NCBI GenBank assembly: GCA_030067055.1
Contig: JASJAL010000018.1
Span: 1-21,301, forward strand
Length of the DNA: 21,301 bases
Reading direction: 5' to 3'
Source: Kiloniellales bacterium
GTDB taxonomy: Bacteria > Pseudomonadota > Alphaproteobacteria > Kiloniellales > JAKSBE01
The position numbers and the translations under genes are program-made. The notes beneath the pieces are model-generated. The model did no database searches, was not told where the DNA came from, and was given only the letters and a program-made list of their open reading frames with translations. Shown here one piece after another: positions 1-8,182 of the stretch (positions are counted from its first letter, which is position 1; every line of letters starts with the position of its first letter).

Positions 1-183
1 GGGGTCACCATCCTGCAGCTCTACGCCCAAGGGGCCGGCGGCTTCGGAATTCCGGCACAGGTGATGTCGATGCTGCCCTACCTCGCGACAATTCTGGTCC
101 TGACAGTCATCGCCGCTGGGCCGTGGAAGGGTCGGCTCGATGCCCCGGCTTGCCTGGGCAAACCCTTTCGACCTTCGACCTGA
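1..183 (+). CDS. ABC transporter permease, C-terminal end (partial)
   Basis: Frame 1 is open from the window edge to a TGA at 181-183, giving the last 60 residues of a membrane protein. The visible part has a Gly/Ala-rich loop followed by a hydrophobic helix (about residues 22-40, with MLPYLATILVL) and a short basic tail. This matches the C-terminus of the inner-membrane permeases that work with BMP-family binding proteins (YufQ/NupQ type, nucleoside or purine uptake). Those permeases end in a similar 'LPYL-TI-VL' helix. The gene is 35 bases upstream of the binding-protein gene on the same strand, which is the usual order in such operons. The family call rests on a short tail plus context, so the substrate is inferred. 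The 5' part lies outside the window. Confidence 0.75.
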   Translation, partial: GVTILQLYAQGAGGFGIPAQVMSMLPYLATILVLTVIAAGPWKGRLDAPACLGKPFRPST

Positions 184-218
184 GACAGATCAAAAGAACA
201 ACACGGGAGGAGTGATCA

Positions 219-1301
219 ATGTACAACCGTTTCACACGCCGCGGATTCCTTGCCGGCTCGGCGGCCGCGGCCGGCACCTTGTCGCTGGTCGGCGCGCAGG
301 CCCTGGCGGCGGAGCCGCTGAAGGTCGGCTTCGTTTACGTCGGCCCGATCGGTGACTTCGGCTGGACCCACGGCCACGACCTCGGCCGCAAGGCGATCGA
401 GAAGAAGTTCGGCGACAAGGTGAAGACTTCCTACGTCGAGAACGTCGCCGAAGGTCCGGACGCCGAGCGGGTGATCCGCCAGTTGGCCAGTTCCGGCCAC
501 GGTCTGATTTTCACGACCTCCTTCGGCTTCATGAACTCGACCATCAAGGTGGCCAAGCAGTTCCCCGAGGCGAAGTTCGAGCACGCCACCGGCTACAAGA
601 CGGCAGCAAACGTCTCGGCCTACAACGCCAAGTTTCACGAGGGTCGGACCGTTTGCGGCCTCATTGCTGGGCACGTGACCAAGTCCGGCATCGTCGGCTA
701 CATAGGCTCTTTCCCGATCCCCGAAGTCGTCATGGGCATCAATGCCTTCACCCTGGCGGCGCAGAAGATCCGGCCGGACATCAAGGTCAAGGTGGTCTGG
801 GTCAACTCCTGGTACGACCCGGGCAAGGAGGGCGATGGCGCCAAAGCCCTGATCGACCAGGGCGCTGATATCATCTGCCAGCACACCGACAGCCCAGCGC
901 CGTTGCAGGTCGCCGAGGCGCGCGGCGTGCACGGCTTCGGTCAGGCATCGGACATGAAGTCCTTCGCGCCCAACGGCCAGCTTACCGCGATCATCGACGA
1001 CTGGACCAATTACTACGTCAAGCGCACCCAGGACGTGCTCGACGGGACCTGGGCCTCGCAGTCGATCTGGTGGGGCATGAAGGAAGGCTTGGTGGTCATG
1101 GCGCCTTACGGCGAGGCGGTGCCGGAGAACGTCAGGGCCGAGGCCGACGCGGCGCAAAAGGGCATCGTCGACGGCTCGCTGCATCCCTTCACCGGCCCGA
1201 TCAAGAACCAGGCCGGCGAGGTCAAGGTCTCCGACGGCAAGACCATGTCGGATGAAGAACTCCTACAGATCGACTGGTACGTCCAGGGCGTGGAGGCGTG
1301 A
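219..1301 (+). CDS. BMP-family ABC transporter substrate-binding protein (Tat-exported)
   Basis: This is a periplasmic substrate-binding protein of the basic membrane protein family (BmpA/PnrA type), which usually captures nucleosides or purine bases for an ABC importer. The 360-residue length fits the family. The N-terminus carries a twin-arginine signal (TRRGFLAG, Arg7-Arg8), a hydrophobic stretch and a probable cleavage after ALA at residue 30. The mature start KVGFVYVGPIGDFGWTHGHD is the characteristic first strand and loop of the family. The ATG at 219 has a strong ribosome site, GGGAGG at 205-210. The gene follows a permease end and precedes puuD and guaD, so a purine or purine nucleoside (guanine, xanthine or urate) is the likely ligand. 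That ligand is inferred from neighbours and cannot be read from the sequence. Tat export, rather than a lipoprotein signal, is typical of proteobacterial members. Confidence 0.93.
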   Translation: MYNRFTRRGFLAGSAAAAGTLSLVGAQALAAEPLKVGFVYVGPIGDFGWTHGHDLGRKAIEKKFGDKVKTSYVENVAEGPDAERVIRQLASSGHGLIFTTSFGFMNSTIKVAKQFPEAKFEHATGYKTAANVSAYNAKFHEGRTVCGLIAGHVTKSGIVGYIGSFPIPEVVMGINAFTLAAQKIRPDIKVKVVWVNSWYDPGKEGDGAKALIDQGADIICQHTDSPAPLQVAEARGVHGFGQASDMKSFAPNGQLTAIIDDWTNYYVKRTQDVLDGTWASQSIWWGMKEGLVVMAPYGEAVPENVRAEADAAQKGIVDGSLHPFTGPIKNQAGEVKVSDGKTMSDEELLQIDWYVQGVEA

Positions 1302-1340
1302 CGACCGGCGTTTGACGGATCTGAGGCGATAGGGAAAGAC

Positions 1341-1381
1341 GCGAAGCGAAGCCCTCCCTCTCGAGGGGAGGGCAGCTTCGC
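1341..1381 (+). repeat. Long interrupted stem-loop in the intergenic region before puuD
   Basis: GCGAAGC (1341-1347) pairs with GCTTCGC (1375-1381), and GCCCTCCC (1351-1358) pairs with GGGAGGGC (1366-1373). The two stem blocks are separated by GAA on one side and A on the other, and the loop is TCTCGAG. The total is 15 base pairs, mostly GC. No T-run follows, so it is not a classical intrinsic terminator. It could be an mRNA-stabilising or attenuating hairpin, or a dispersed intergenic palindrome, since CCCTCCC...GGGAGGG elements of this type are common in alphaproteobacterial genomes. Confidence 0.8.
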
Positions 1382-1429
1382 TGATCCTAGACTGGCCCGA
1401 CAACTACTGCGCGGCGAAAAAGGGGCCCC

Positions 1430-2620
1430 ATGTTCGAGGTGGTTCTCTGGGAATGGCTGGATCTCGCGGTCCGCTGGTTGCATGTGATCGCCGGCATCGC
1501 CTGGATCGGGAGTTCCTTCTACTTCGTGCACCTCGACTTGAGCCTGAAGCAGCGCGCGGGCCTGCCCGAGGGTGCCCACGGCGAGGCCTGGCAGGTCCAC
1601 GGCGGCGGCTTCTACAACATGGTCAAGTACCTGGTCGCTCCGGTGCGCTTGCCGGACCAACTGACCTGGTTCAAGTGGGAGGCTTATACGACCTGGCTGA
1701 GCGGGATGGCCCTGCTGGTCCTGATCTACTACCTGCAGGCCGAGCTCTACATGATCGACCGTGGCGTCCTGGACCTCGCGCCTTGGCAGGCGGTGGCGAT
1801 CAGCCTGGTCGGGCTCGCCCTGGGCTGGTTCGTCTACGATCTCCTCTGCCGCTCGCCGCTGGGCCGCAACGACAACGCCCTGGCCCTGGTCGGCTTGGTC
1901 TTTCTCACCTTGCTGGCCTGGATCTGCGCCCAGGTCTTCAGCGGCCGCGGCGCGATGATGCAGATGGGTGCCCTGATCGGTACGATCATGGTCGCCAACG
2001 TCTTCTTCGTGATCATTCCCGGCCAGCGCAAGGTGGTCGATGCGCTGATCGCCGGCGACGATCCCGACCCGGAGCTGGGCCGCCGGGGTAAGCAACGCTC
2101 CCTGCACAACAACTACCTCACGCTTCCGGTGATCTTCGTGATGATCGGCAACCATTATCCCCTGGCCTTCGCCAGCCGCTGGTCGTGGCTGATGCTAGCA
2201 ATTGTCTTGGTAATCGGTGCGGTTATCCGGCATTTCTTCAACCAGCAGCACAAGGGTGAAGCGAGTCCCTGGTGGACCTGGGCGGTAGCTGCAGCCGGCA
2301 TGGCGGGAATCGTCGCGCTGAGCGGCCTGCCGGCTACGGAAGCGGAGGGCGAGGCGCGGGCCGACCCGGCCGCGGTCGAGGAGATCGTGTTGTCCCGCTG
2401 CAGCATGTGCCACGCCGCCGAGCCGGTTTGGGAAGGCATCGCCCTGCCGCCCAAGGGCGTGATCCTGGAGACGCCCGAGGAGATCCGCCTACAGGCCCGG
2501 GCGATCGACCTCCAGGTTGTGCGCACCCACGCCATGCCTCCGGGCAACATCACCGAGATCTCCGAGGAAGAGCGCCGGGTCCTCGCCGCCTGGATCGCCG
2601 ACGGCGCACCCGGCTGGTAG
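1430..2620 (+). CDS. puuD: Urate hydroxylase PuuD: membrane domain fused to cytochrome c
   Basis: This membrane-bound urate hydroxylase oxidises urate to 5-hydroxyisourate and passes electrons to its own cytochrome c domain instead of making H2O2. Residues 1 to about 300 form the integral-membrane domain (urate oxidase N-terminal domain, formerly DUF989). It opens with LAVRWLHVIAGIAWIGSSFYF and has about eight hydrophobic segments. Residues about 315-396 form the cytochrome c domain, with the haem site CSMCH at 324-328 and a probable axial Met369 in HAMPPGN. The 396-residue length agrees with the family. The ATG at 1430 follows a modest purine-rich site (AAAAAGGGG). guaD starts 4 bases after the stop, so the two are co-translated or nearly so. 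The assignment is strong from domain order. Urate as substrate follows from the characterised family and the guaD context. Confidence 0.93.
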   Translation: MFEVVLWEWLDLAVRWLHVIAGIAWIGSSFYFVHLDLSLKQRAGLPEGAHGEAWQVHGGGFYNMVKYLVAPVRLPDQLTWFKWEAYTTWLSGMALLVLIYYLQAELYMIDRGVLDLAPWQAVAISLVGLALGWFVYDLLCRSPLGRNDNALALVGLVFLTLLAWICAQVFSGRGAMMQMGALIGTIMVANVFFVIIPGQRKVVDALIAGDDPDPELGRRGKQRSLHNNYLTLPVIFVMIGNHYPLAFASRWSWLMLAIVLVIGAVIRHFFNQQHKGEASPWWTWAVAAAGMAGIVALSGLPATEAEGEARADPAAVEEIVLSRCSMCHAAEPVWEGIALPPKGVILETPEEIRLQARAIDLQVVRTHAMPPGNITEISEEERRVLAAWIADGAPGW

Positions 2621-2624
2621 CCGC

Positions 2625-3944
2625 ATGTCCCCGAAACCCGAGCGGGCCCTGCGCGGCCGCCTGCTGAGCTTCCTCGAGGACCCGGCGACCGCCGGTGTCG
2701 AGGCGAGTCACTCCTACATCGAGGACGGCCTGCTGGTGATCGCCGAGGGCCGGATCGCCCAGCTCGGCGAGGCCAAAGCACTGCTGGGCGAGCTGCCCAA
2801 GGGCCTGCCGGTCGATCACTATCCCGACGACCTGATCCTGCCCGGCTTCATCGATCCGCACATCCACTACTCCCAGACCCAGGTCATCGCCTCCTACGGG
2901 GCCCAGCTGCTCGATTGGCTGGAAAGCTACGCCTTCGTGGAAGAGCTCAAGTTTGCCGATCCGGGCCACGCCGCCAGGGTGGCGGCCTTCTTCCTCGACG
3001 AGCTGTTGCGCAACGGTACGACCACGGCGGCGGTTTACTGCACGGTGCATACGGCATCGGTGGAGGGCTTCTTCGCCGAGTCCGAGCGGCGCAACACGCG
3101 CATGCTGGCCGGCAAGGTCCTGATGGATCGCGGCGCGCCCGCGGGACTACTGGACACGGCACAGTCCGGCTACGACGAGAGCAAGGCGCTGATCGCCCGC
3201 TGGCAGGGACGGGGCCGGCAGCACTACGCGGTGACCCCGCGCTTCGCCGTCACCTCCAGCCCAGAGCAGCTAAAGGCCGCCGGAGCGCTTCTGCGCGAGC
3301 ATCCGGAGGTCTATCTCCAGACCCACCTCGCCGAGAACCGGCGCGAGATCGACACGGTCAAGGAACTCTTCCCCGAGGCCAAGAACTACACGGACGTCTA
3401 CGACCGCTTCGGCCTGCTCGGCCCGCGATCGCTCTTCGGGCACTGCCTGCATCTGGAAGAGGCCGAGCGGCGGCGGCTCAGCGAGAGCGGCTCGGTCGCG
3501 GTCTTCTGCCCGACCTCGAACCTCTTCATCGGCAGCGGCCTCTTCGACCTCAAGGCGGCCCGCGACCCGCGCTTCCCGTTGCGCGCCGCGCTCGCCACCG
3601 ACGTCGGCGGCGGCACCAGCTACTCCCTGCTGCGCACTCTCGGCGAGGCCTACAAGGTCCTGCAGCTCCAGGACCAGAACCTTTCGGCGCTGGAGGCCTT
3701 CTATATTGTTACCCTCGGCAACGCCCGCGCCCTCGGTATGGAGGGTGAGATCGGGTGTCTGGCTCCCGGTCACGAAGCCGATCTCGTAATCCTCGATCCC
3801 GCCGCCACCCCGGCCATGGCCCACCGCCGAGAAAGCATCCGAGGCGACCTGGCGGAAGAGCTCTTCCTACTGATGACCCTGGGCGACGACCGCGCGGTGC
3901 GGGCGACCTACGTCGCGGGGGAACGGCTCCACGAACGGCGCTGA
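2625..3944 (+). CDS. guaD: Guanine deaminase
   Basis: Guanine deaminase hydrolyses guanine to xanthine and ammonia in the cytoplasm. The 439-residue protein is a zinc amidohydrolase. PGFIDPHIHY gives metal ligands His79 and His81, HLAEN gives His234, FGHCLHL gives His273 and ATDVGGGTS gives Asp326. These are the diagnostic guanine deaminase signatures, and length and spacing are normal. The reading frame stays open upstream to 2517, but that part overlaps puuD and is low-complexity Arg/Pro/Ser. I chose the ATG at 2625, which follows the puuD stop by 4 bases and is followed at once by a family-like N-terminus. The xanthine dehydrogenase needed to link guanine to urate is not in the window. Confidence 0.95.
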   Translation: MSPKPERALRGRLLSFLEDPATAGVEASHSYIEDGLLVIAEGRIAQLGEAKALLGELPKGLPVDHYPDDLILPGFIDPHIHYSQTQVIASYGAQLLDWLESYAFVEELKFADPGHAARVAAFFLDELLRNGTTTAAVYCTVHTASVEGFFAESERRNTRMLAGKVLMDRGAPAGLLDTAQSGYDESKALIARWQGRGRQHYAVTPRFAVTSSPEQLKAAGALLREHPEVYLQTHLAENRREIDTVKELFPEAKNYTDVYDRFGLLGPRSLFGHCLHLEEAERRRLSESGSVAVFCPTSNLFIGSGLFDLKAARDPRFPLRAALATDVGGGTSYSLLRTLGEAYKVLQLQDQNLSALEAFYIVTLGNARALGMEGEIGCLAPGHEADLVILDPAATPAMAHRRESIRGDLAEELFLLMTLGDDRAVRATYVAGERLHERR

Positions 3945-4043
3945 CACTGGTGGCCGCTATCTTTCGGCTTTGGGCGCGGCGCCTCGCGTATTGCCTCGTA
4001 CCTGCGGCGATCACTACACTCGCGCGAGACAGGAAGGTGGGAC

Positions 4044-5699
4044 ATGGCGGAACGAGAGCAAGACCTGCGGCCCGAGATCGAGGCGGTCTGGCGCCTGGCC
4101 AATGCGGGTCGGCTGGCGGAGGCCCGCGAGGCATCGGCTCGCCTCATGGAGATCGCGCCGATGCACCCGGAAGCCGGATTCGCCCGGGGTGTCACCTTGC
4201 TCCAGAGCGGCGCGATCGCTGACGGCATCGCGGTCCTCGAGGGTGTCGTCGCTACGGCGCCGCATCACGCCGGTGCGCGCCTCAACCTCGCGCGCGCCCT
4301 GGTCCACGCCGGGCGGAGCGAGGAAGCGGAGGCCGCGCTCCGGTCCCTGCTTGCCGCGCAGCCCGAGCTGTCGGCGGCGGCGATGGACCTGGCATCCCTG
4401 CTGACCAAGCGCGATGCTGCCGGCGAGGCCATCGAGGTGCTGGAGCAGGCGCGAGAGCACGCGCCGCGGGACGCCAACCTGCAGATCAACCTCGGCGGTC
4501 TTCAGGCGGCGGAGGGCGACCTGGACGCCGCACGCCGGTGCCTTCAAGCGGCCGTGACCCTCGACCCGCAGCAGCCGCTGGCCCACTACAACCTGGGCCG
4601 GGTGCAGCGGGACCTCGGCGCCAACGAGGCGGCCGTGCAGTGTTTCCGCAGGGCCGTGGCGCTCGACCCGCGGCTGGATCAGGCCTGGCGGAACCTCGGG
4701 AACAGCTTGCTAGATCTCGGTCGGGTCAAGGAGGCTTTCCAGGCCTTCAACGAAGGCACGAAGGCGAGGCGGGAACCCAGCGGGCCGCCGAGCCGCGACC
4801 CTTTGTCCTATCAGACCAGCGCCTCGAAGCTCACCCACGACATCGAGCAGTTCCGCTATCTCAGGGCGCGAGGCAAGCTGCCGGCCAACTTCGACGCCAC
4901 GATCCGCGCCTACGAGGACACCCTCGCGGCCTTGCCGACGGCCGGCGATCTTTCCCACGTGGTCGACATTCCCAGAGACCGGCTTCCGGCACTGCAGGAG
5001 AGCTACAACCGGCTGGTGATGTGCGAGCGTTCGCCGGCGGTCTCACCCAGTGCCGTGAACCCGGCGCTGGATAGCGAGAAGATCGAGGCCGACTACGCGC
5101 GCAACGCTCCGGGCATTACCTTCGCCGACGGTTTCCTGACTCCCGATGCCTTGCAGGAGCTGAGGCGCTTCTGCCTCGAATCGACCGTCTGGTACGAGTA
5201 CCGCTACGGCAACGGCTACCTGGGCGCCTTCTTCGACGACGGCTTCGCCTCGCCCTTGCTCTACCAGATCTCGGAGGAGTTGCGCCTCAAGCTGCCGGGG
5301 ATCTTCCGGCATCACACCCTGCGCAAGCTCTGGGCCTTCAAGTACGACAGCCGGCTGTCGGGTATCCCGATGCACGCCGACTTCGCCGCGGTGAACGTCA
5401 ACTTCTGGATCACGCCCGACGACAGCAACCTCGAGCCCGAGACCGGCGGCCTCGAGGTCTGGGACAAGGAAGCGCCGGCCGACTGGGACTTCACCAAGTA
5501 CAACACGGACGAGGCGGCGATGCGGAACTTTCTTTTCGAACACAAGGCCCGCTGCATCAAGGTGCCCCACCGCCAGAACCGGATCGTCGTCTTCAACTCC
5601 GACCTTTTCCACGCCACCGGCCCGCTTCACTTTCGACCGGGCTACGAGCATCGGCGGATCAACATCACCATGCTCTACGGCAAGCGCGAAGACGCTTAG
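4044..5699 (+). CDS. TPR-repeat protein with C-terminal 2OG-Fe(II) dioxygenase-like domain
   Basis: This is a 551-residue two-part protein. Residues about 10-245 are tetratricopeptide repeats, for example the units around residues 145-178 and 179-212 with the pattern A-YNLG-...-A---F--A--LDP. Residues about 345-548 look like a 2-oxoglutarate/Fe(II) dioxygenase double-stranded beta-helix. His444-x-Asp446 (MHADFAAVN), a distal His523 (FHATGPLHF) and Arg537/Arg538 before INITM give the HxD...H...R arrangement for iron and 2OG. The start is the ATG at 4044, with AGGAAGG at 4031-4037. No signal peptide is seen, so a cytoplasmic location is likely. The TPR part probably recruits a protein or scaffold partner, and the oxygenase would hydroxylate it or a bound substrate. 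The substrate is unknown. It lies 99 bases after guaD and converges on kdsB, so it is probably a separate transcription unit. Confidence 0.82.
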   Translation: MAEREQDLRPEIEAVWRLANAGRLAEAREASARLMEIAPMHPEAGFARGVTLLQSGAIADGIAVLEGVVATAPHHAGARLNLARALVHAGRSEEAEAALRSLLAAQPELSAAAMDLASLLTKRDAAGEAIEVLEQAREHAPRDANLQINLGGLQAAEGDLDAARRCLQAAVTLDPQQPLAHYNLGRVQRDLGANEAAVQCFRRAVALDPRLDQAWRNLGNSLLDLGRVKEAFQAFNEGTKARREPSGPPSRDPLSYQTSASKLTHDIEQFRYLRARGKLPANFDATIRAYEDTLAALPTAGDLSHVVDIPRDRLPALQESYNRLVMCERSPAVSPSAVNPALDSEKIEADYARNAPGITFADGFLTPDALQELRRFCLESTVWYEYRYGNGYLGAFFDDGFASPLLYQISEELRLKLPGIFRHHTLRKLWAFKYDSRLSGIPMHADFAAVNVNFWITPDDSNLEPETGGLEVWDKEAPADWDFTKYNTDEAAMRNFLFEHKARCIKVPHRQNRIVVFNSDLFHATGPLHFRPGYEHRRINITMLYGKREDA

Positions 5700-5723
5700 C
5701 TCGGGTGCGGCGCTGCGCGAAGC

Positions 5724-6479
5724 TCAGTCCAGGACCTCGAGGCCCTGGGCGCGGATCGCCGCCTCGGCGCGGGGGATGTCGTCGGGCGTGTCGACGGCGA
5801 CCGAGCTGTCGGAGAGCGGGATCATCCGGACCTCGTAGCCCATCTCCAGGAAGCGAAGGATCTCGATGTCCTCCACGGCTTCCAGGGTCGACTTGGAGGT
5901 TGCCTCGGCAAAGGCCGCCAGGGCCTCCGGCGGAAAGGCGTAGATGCAGATCTGCCGCCAGGCGGTCTTGAAGAGGTGGCGCTTGGTGGTCGGGATCGAG
6001 GCGCGGCTCATGTAGAGCAGCCGTCCGTCGGGGCGGGTCACCAGCTTGGGGATCGAGGGGTTTCGGAACAAAGCCTCGTCGGAGATCTCGCACATGCCGT
6101 TGATGATCTCGCCCGGTCGCTCGCGAGCGGTCGCGAGCACGTGGGTGATGTCCTCTGGGTCGATCACCGGCTCGTCGCCCTGGACGTTGACGTAAAGCTC
6201 GGCGGGGTAATCCCGGGCAAAGGCCGCAATCCGGTCGGTGCCGGTCAGGCAATCGTTGGGTGTCATCGCCACCTGGATCCCGACCTCGGCGCAATAGTCG
6301 AAGATGCGCCGGTCGTCGGTCGCCACGTAGATGCGCTCGGCCGGCACCGCCTTCGTGCAGCGATGCCAGGTGCGGTGCACCAGCGGCACGCCGAGCAGAT
6401 CGACCAATGGTTTGCCGGGCAGGCGGCCGGACTCGTAACGCGCCGGAATGACGACGAGGTAGTCGGCTTTCGAGGGCAT
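5724..6479 (-). CDS. kdsB: 3-deoxy-manno-octulosonate cytidylyltransferase (CMP-KDO synthetase)
   Basis: The enzyme activates KDO with CTP to form CMP-KDO and pyrophosphate for the LPS inner core. It is cytoplasmic. The protein starts MPSKADYLVVIPARYES and has the nucleotidyltransferase signature RLPGKPLVDLLG, followed by VATDDRR, TGTDRIA and the metal-binding VNVQGDEP. From the ATG at 6479 it is 251 residues, the normal size. A TTG at 6515 in the same frame would add 12 residues. Neither start has a good ribosome site, and I prefer the ATG because the family begins just before the VIPAR strand. The gene ends 24 bases from the stop of the convergent TPR-oxygenase gene and is divergent from the next TPR gene. 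It indicates a Gram-negative host with KDO-containing LPS. Confidence 0.94.
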   Translation of the reverse strand: MPSKADYLVVIPARYESGRLPGKPLVDLLGVPLVHRTWHRCTKAVPAERIYVATDDRRIFDYCAEVGIQVAMTPNDCLTGTDRIAAFARDYPAELYVNVQGDEPVIDPEDITHVLATARERPGEIINGMCEISDEALFRNPSIPKLVTRPDGRLLYMSRASIPTTKRHLFKTAWRQICIYAFPPEALAAFAEATSKSTLEAVEDIEILRFLEMGYEVRMIPLSDSSVAVDTPDDIPRAEAAIRAQGLEVLD

Positions 6480-6649
6480 CTGACGTTTCGTTTCGGCCTG
6501 CGACTCGGTCAGCAATCCGGCATTGTCAGCGATCGCCCGGTTAGGGGCAAGCGGGACCGGGGTCGGCGTGCGACCTTGGCCGATCCCCGCGGCCCTACTA
6601 TAAGGAAGCAGAGTGAGCGCGCCGAGATCTGAGAAGGAGTCATCGTCGA

Positions 6650-8182
6650 ATGGTCGCGGAAGCGTCGCCGCAATCCCTGCTCCTCAGGGCTAAGCAGCAG
6701 GCCGAGTCCGGCGACTTCGAGGGGGCAGAGAGCCGCCTCGGCGATGTCCTGGCGCTGCGGCCAGAGGACCCGGATGCCAACGCTCTGCTCGGCTTGATCC
6801 TCGTGAAGTCGCAGCGCTTCGGCGAGGCGGCCGGACCTCTAAGGCGGGCCTTGCGCGGCCGACCGAATGACCCGCAGCTTTGGAACGCGCTGGGTGTCGC
6901 CTGCGGCCAGGTCTTCGACGCCGAGCCGGCGCGACAGGCCTTTGCCCGTGTCGCGGCCCTGCAGCCGGACTCGCCGCAGGCCCATTTCAATCTGGCGCTC
7001 GCCGCCCGGCGCTGCGGCGACGCCGCCGGGGCGGTTACGGCCTATCGGGAGGCCCTGAGGCTCAAGCCCGGATGGCCCGCCGGCCTCAGCAACCTCTCCA
7101 GTGCCTACCGAGAGGCCGGGGACTTCGAGGCCGCGGTCGGGGCCTGCGAAGAGGCGATCGCGCTCGACCCGGACTACGCCCCGGCGTGGCACAACCTGGC
7201 CCTGGCGCTCTTCCTGAAGGGCGAACTGCCGCGCGCCTGGGAGGCCCACCGCTGGCGCTTCCGCAATCCCAACGTGGTCAGTGTCAAGCAACGGCCCTTC
7301 ACCCAGAAGCCCTGGCTCGGGGAAGATCTGACAGGACGGCGCTTGCTGATCTGGGGCGAGGAGGCGGTCGGCGAAGAAGTCATGTTCGCCAGCATGATCC
7401 CGGACGCGATCTCCCGAGCCGGGCACTGCATCCTAGAATGCGAGCCGCGGTTGGAGCCACTCTACGCGCGCAGCTTTCCGGCGGCGACGGTAATTGCCCG
7501 CGCGGACCCGCCCGACCGGCGCGCCGAGGATCCCACGATCGACTACCAGGTCGGGATCGCCGATCTCGCCGGGCCCCTGCGCGCCAGCTGGGAAGACTTC
7601 CCGACCCCTCCGTCCTTCCTCGAGGTCGACCCGGCGCTTCGCGACCGCCTGCGGCAGCGCTACCTCGCCGAAGGTCCCGGGCCCCTGATCGGCCTGTCCT
7701 GGTACAGCGCCAACCCGCGGGTCGGCCTGCCGCGCTCCCTGGGCCTGCGGCAGTGGATCCCGATGCTGCAGGCGGTCCCGGCGACCTTCGTCAACCTGCA
7801 GTACGGCGATTGCAGCGAGGGCCTGGCCGACGTGAAAGAGCGGGCCGGCATCGAGATCCTGCACGACCCCGAGATCGACCAGCTCGCGAACATGGACGAT
7901 TTCGCGGCGCAGACCGCGGCCCTGGACCTGGTGATCTCGATCTCGAACACGACCTGCATGGTCAGCGCCGCCGTCGGCACCGAGACCTGGACCCTGCTGC
8001 CGCGCGGCTTCGGGCTCTATTGGTACTGGTTCGAGGGTCGCGACACCTCGCCCTGGTTCCCCGGCATGACCTTGTTCCGCCAGGACCGGCCCGGCGACTG
8101 GCAAGGGGTCATCGACCGCATCGCGGCCGCGCTGTCCGACTGGACACCTCGTCCCGAGACTTCGAGCGGAGGTGCGGCGTGA
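6650..8182 (+). CDS. TPR protein with C-terminal glycosyltransferase-like domain
   Basis: This is a 510-residue protein. Residues about 8-205 are tetratricopeptide repeats, such as AWHNLALALFLKGELPRAWE near 179-198. Residues about 225-495 resemble the GT-B-like domain (glycosyltransferase family 9 or O-GlcNAc-transferase-like) often attached to bacterial TPR arrays. RLLIWGEEAVGEEVMFASM near 231-249 corresponds to the 'WGEQGLGDE--FA' segment. LIGLSWYS (346-353), FVNLQYGD (380-387), ALDLVISISNTT (424-435) and ETWTLLP (445-451) correspond to the donor-binding half. No signal peptide or membrane helix is visible. The ATG at 6650 follows AAGGAG (6634-6639). The stop overlaps the start of the next gene by GTGA, so the two products are probably made together. 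Activity and acceptor are unknown. The transferase call comes from motif resemblance, and some such domains may be inactive. Confidence 0.8.
   Translation: MVAEASPQSLLLRAKQQAESGDFEGAESRLGDVLALRPEDPDANALLGLILVKSQRFGEAAGPLRRALRGRPNDPQLWNALGVACGQVFDAEPARQAFARVAALQPDSPQAHFNLALAARRCGDAAGAVTAYREALRLKPGWPAGLSNLSSAYREAGDFEAAVGACEEAIALDPDYAPAWHNLALALFLKGELPRAWEAHRWRFRNPNVVSVKQRPFTQKPWLGEDLTGRRLLIWGEEAVGEEVMFASMIPDAISRAGHCILECEPRLEPLYARSFPAATVIARADPPDRRAEDPTIDYQVGIADLAGPLRASWEDFPTPPSFLEVDPALRDRLRQRYLAEGPGPLIGLSWYSANPRVGLPRSLGLRQWIPMLQAVPATFVNLQYGDCSEGLADVKERAGIEILHDPEIDQLANMDDFAAQTAALDLVISISNTTCMVSAAVGTETWTLLPRGFGLYWYWFEGRDTSPWFPGMTLFRQDRPGDWQGVIDRIAAALSDWTPRPETSSGGAA

Noticed and set aside
216..1184. 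322-codon - strand frame opposite the binding-protein gene
   Set aside because: The + strand frame has a Tat signal, ribosome site and BMP-family sequence. The - strand frame has none of these.
2517..2624. Longer guaD start inside puuD
   Set aside because: The extra 36 residues are low complexity and overlap puuD. The ATG at 2625 fits the family N-terminus.
6571..6600. Possible sigma-70 promoter (TTGGCC and TACTAT) upstream of the TPR/glycosyltransferase gene
   Set aside because: The spacing between the two hexamers is only about 14 bases and the -35 match is weak.
6880..8178. Upstream extension of the stand-alone oxygenase frame
   Set aside because: This part is out of frame with the TPR gene and Arg/Gly/Pro-rich. 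The GTG at 8179 with GGAGG is the real start.
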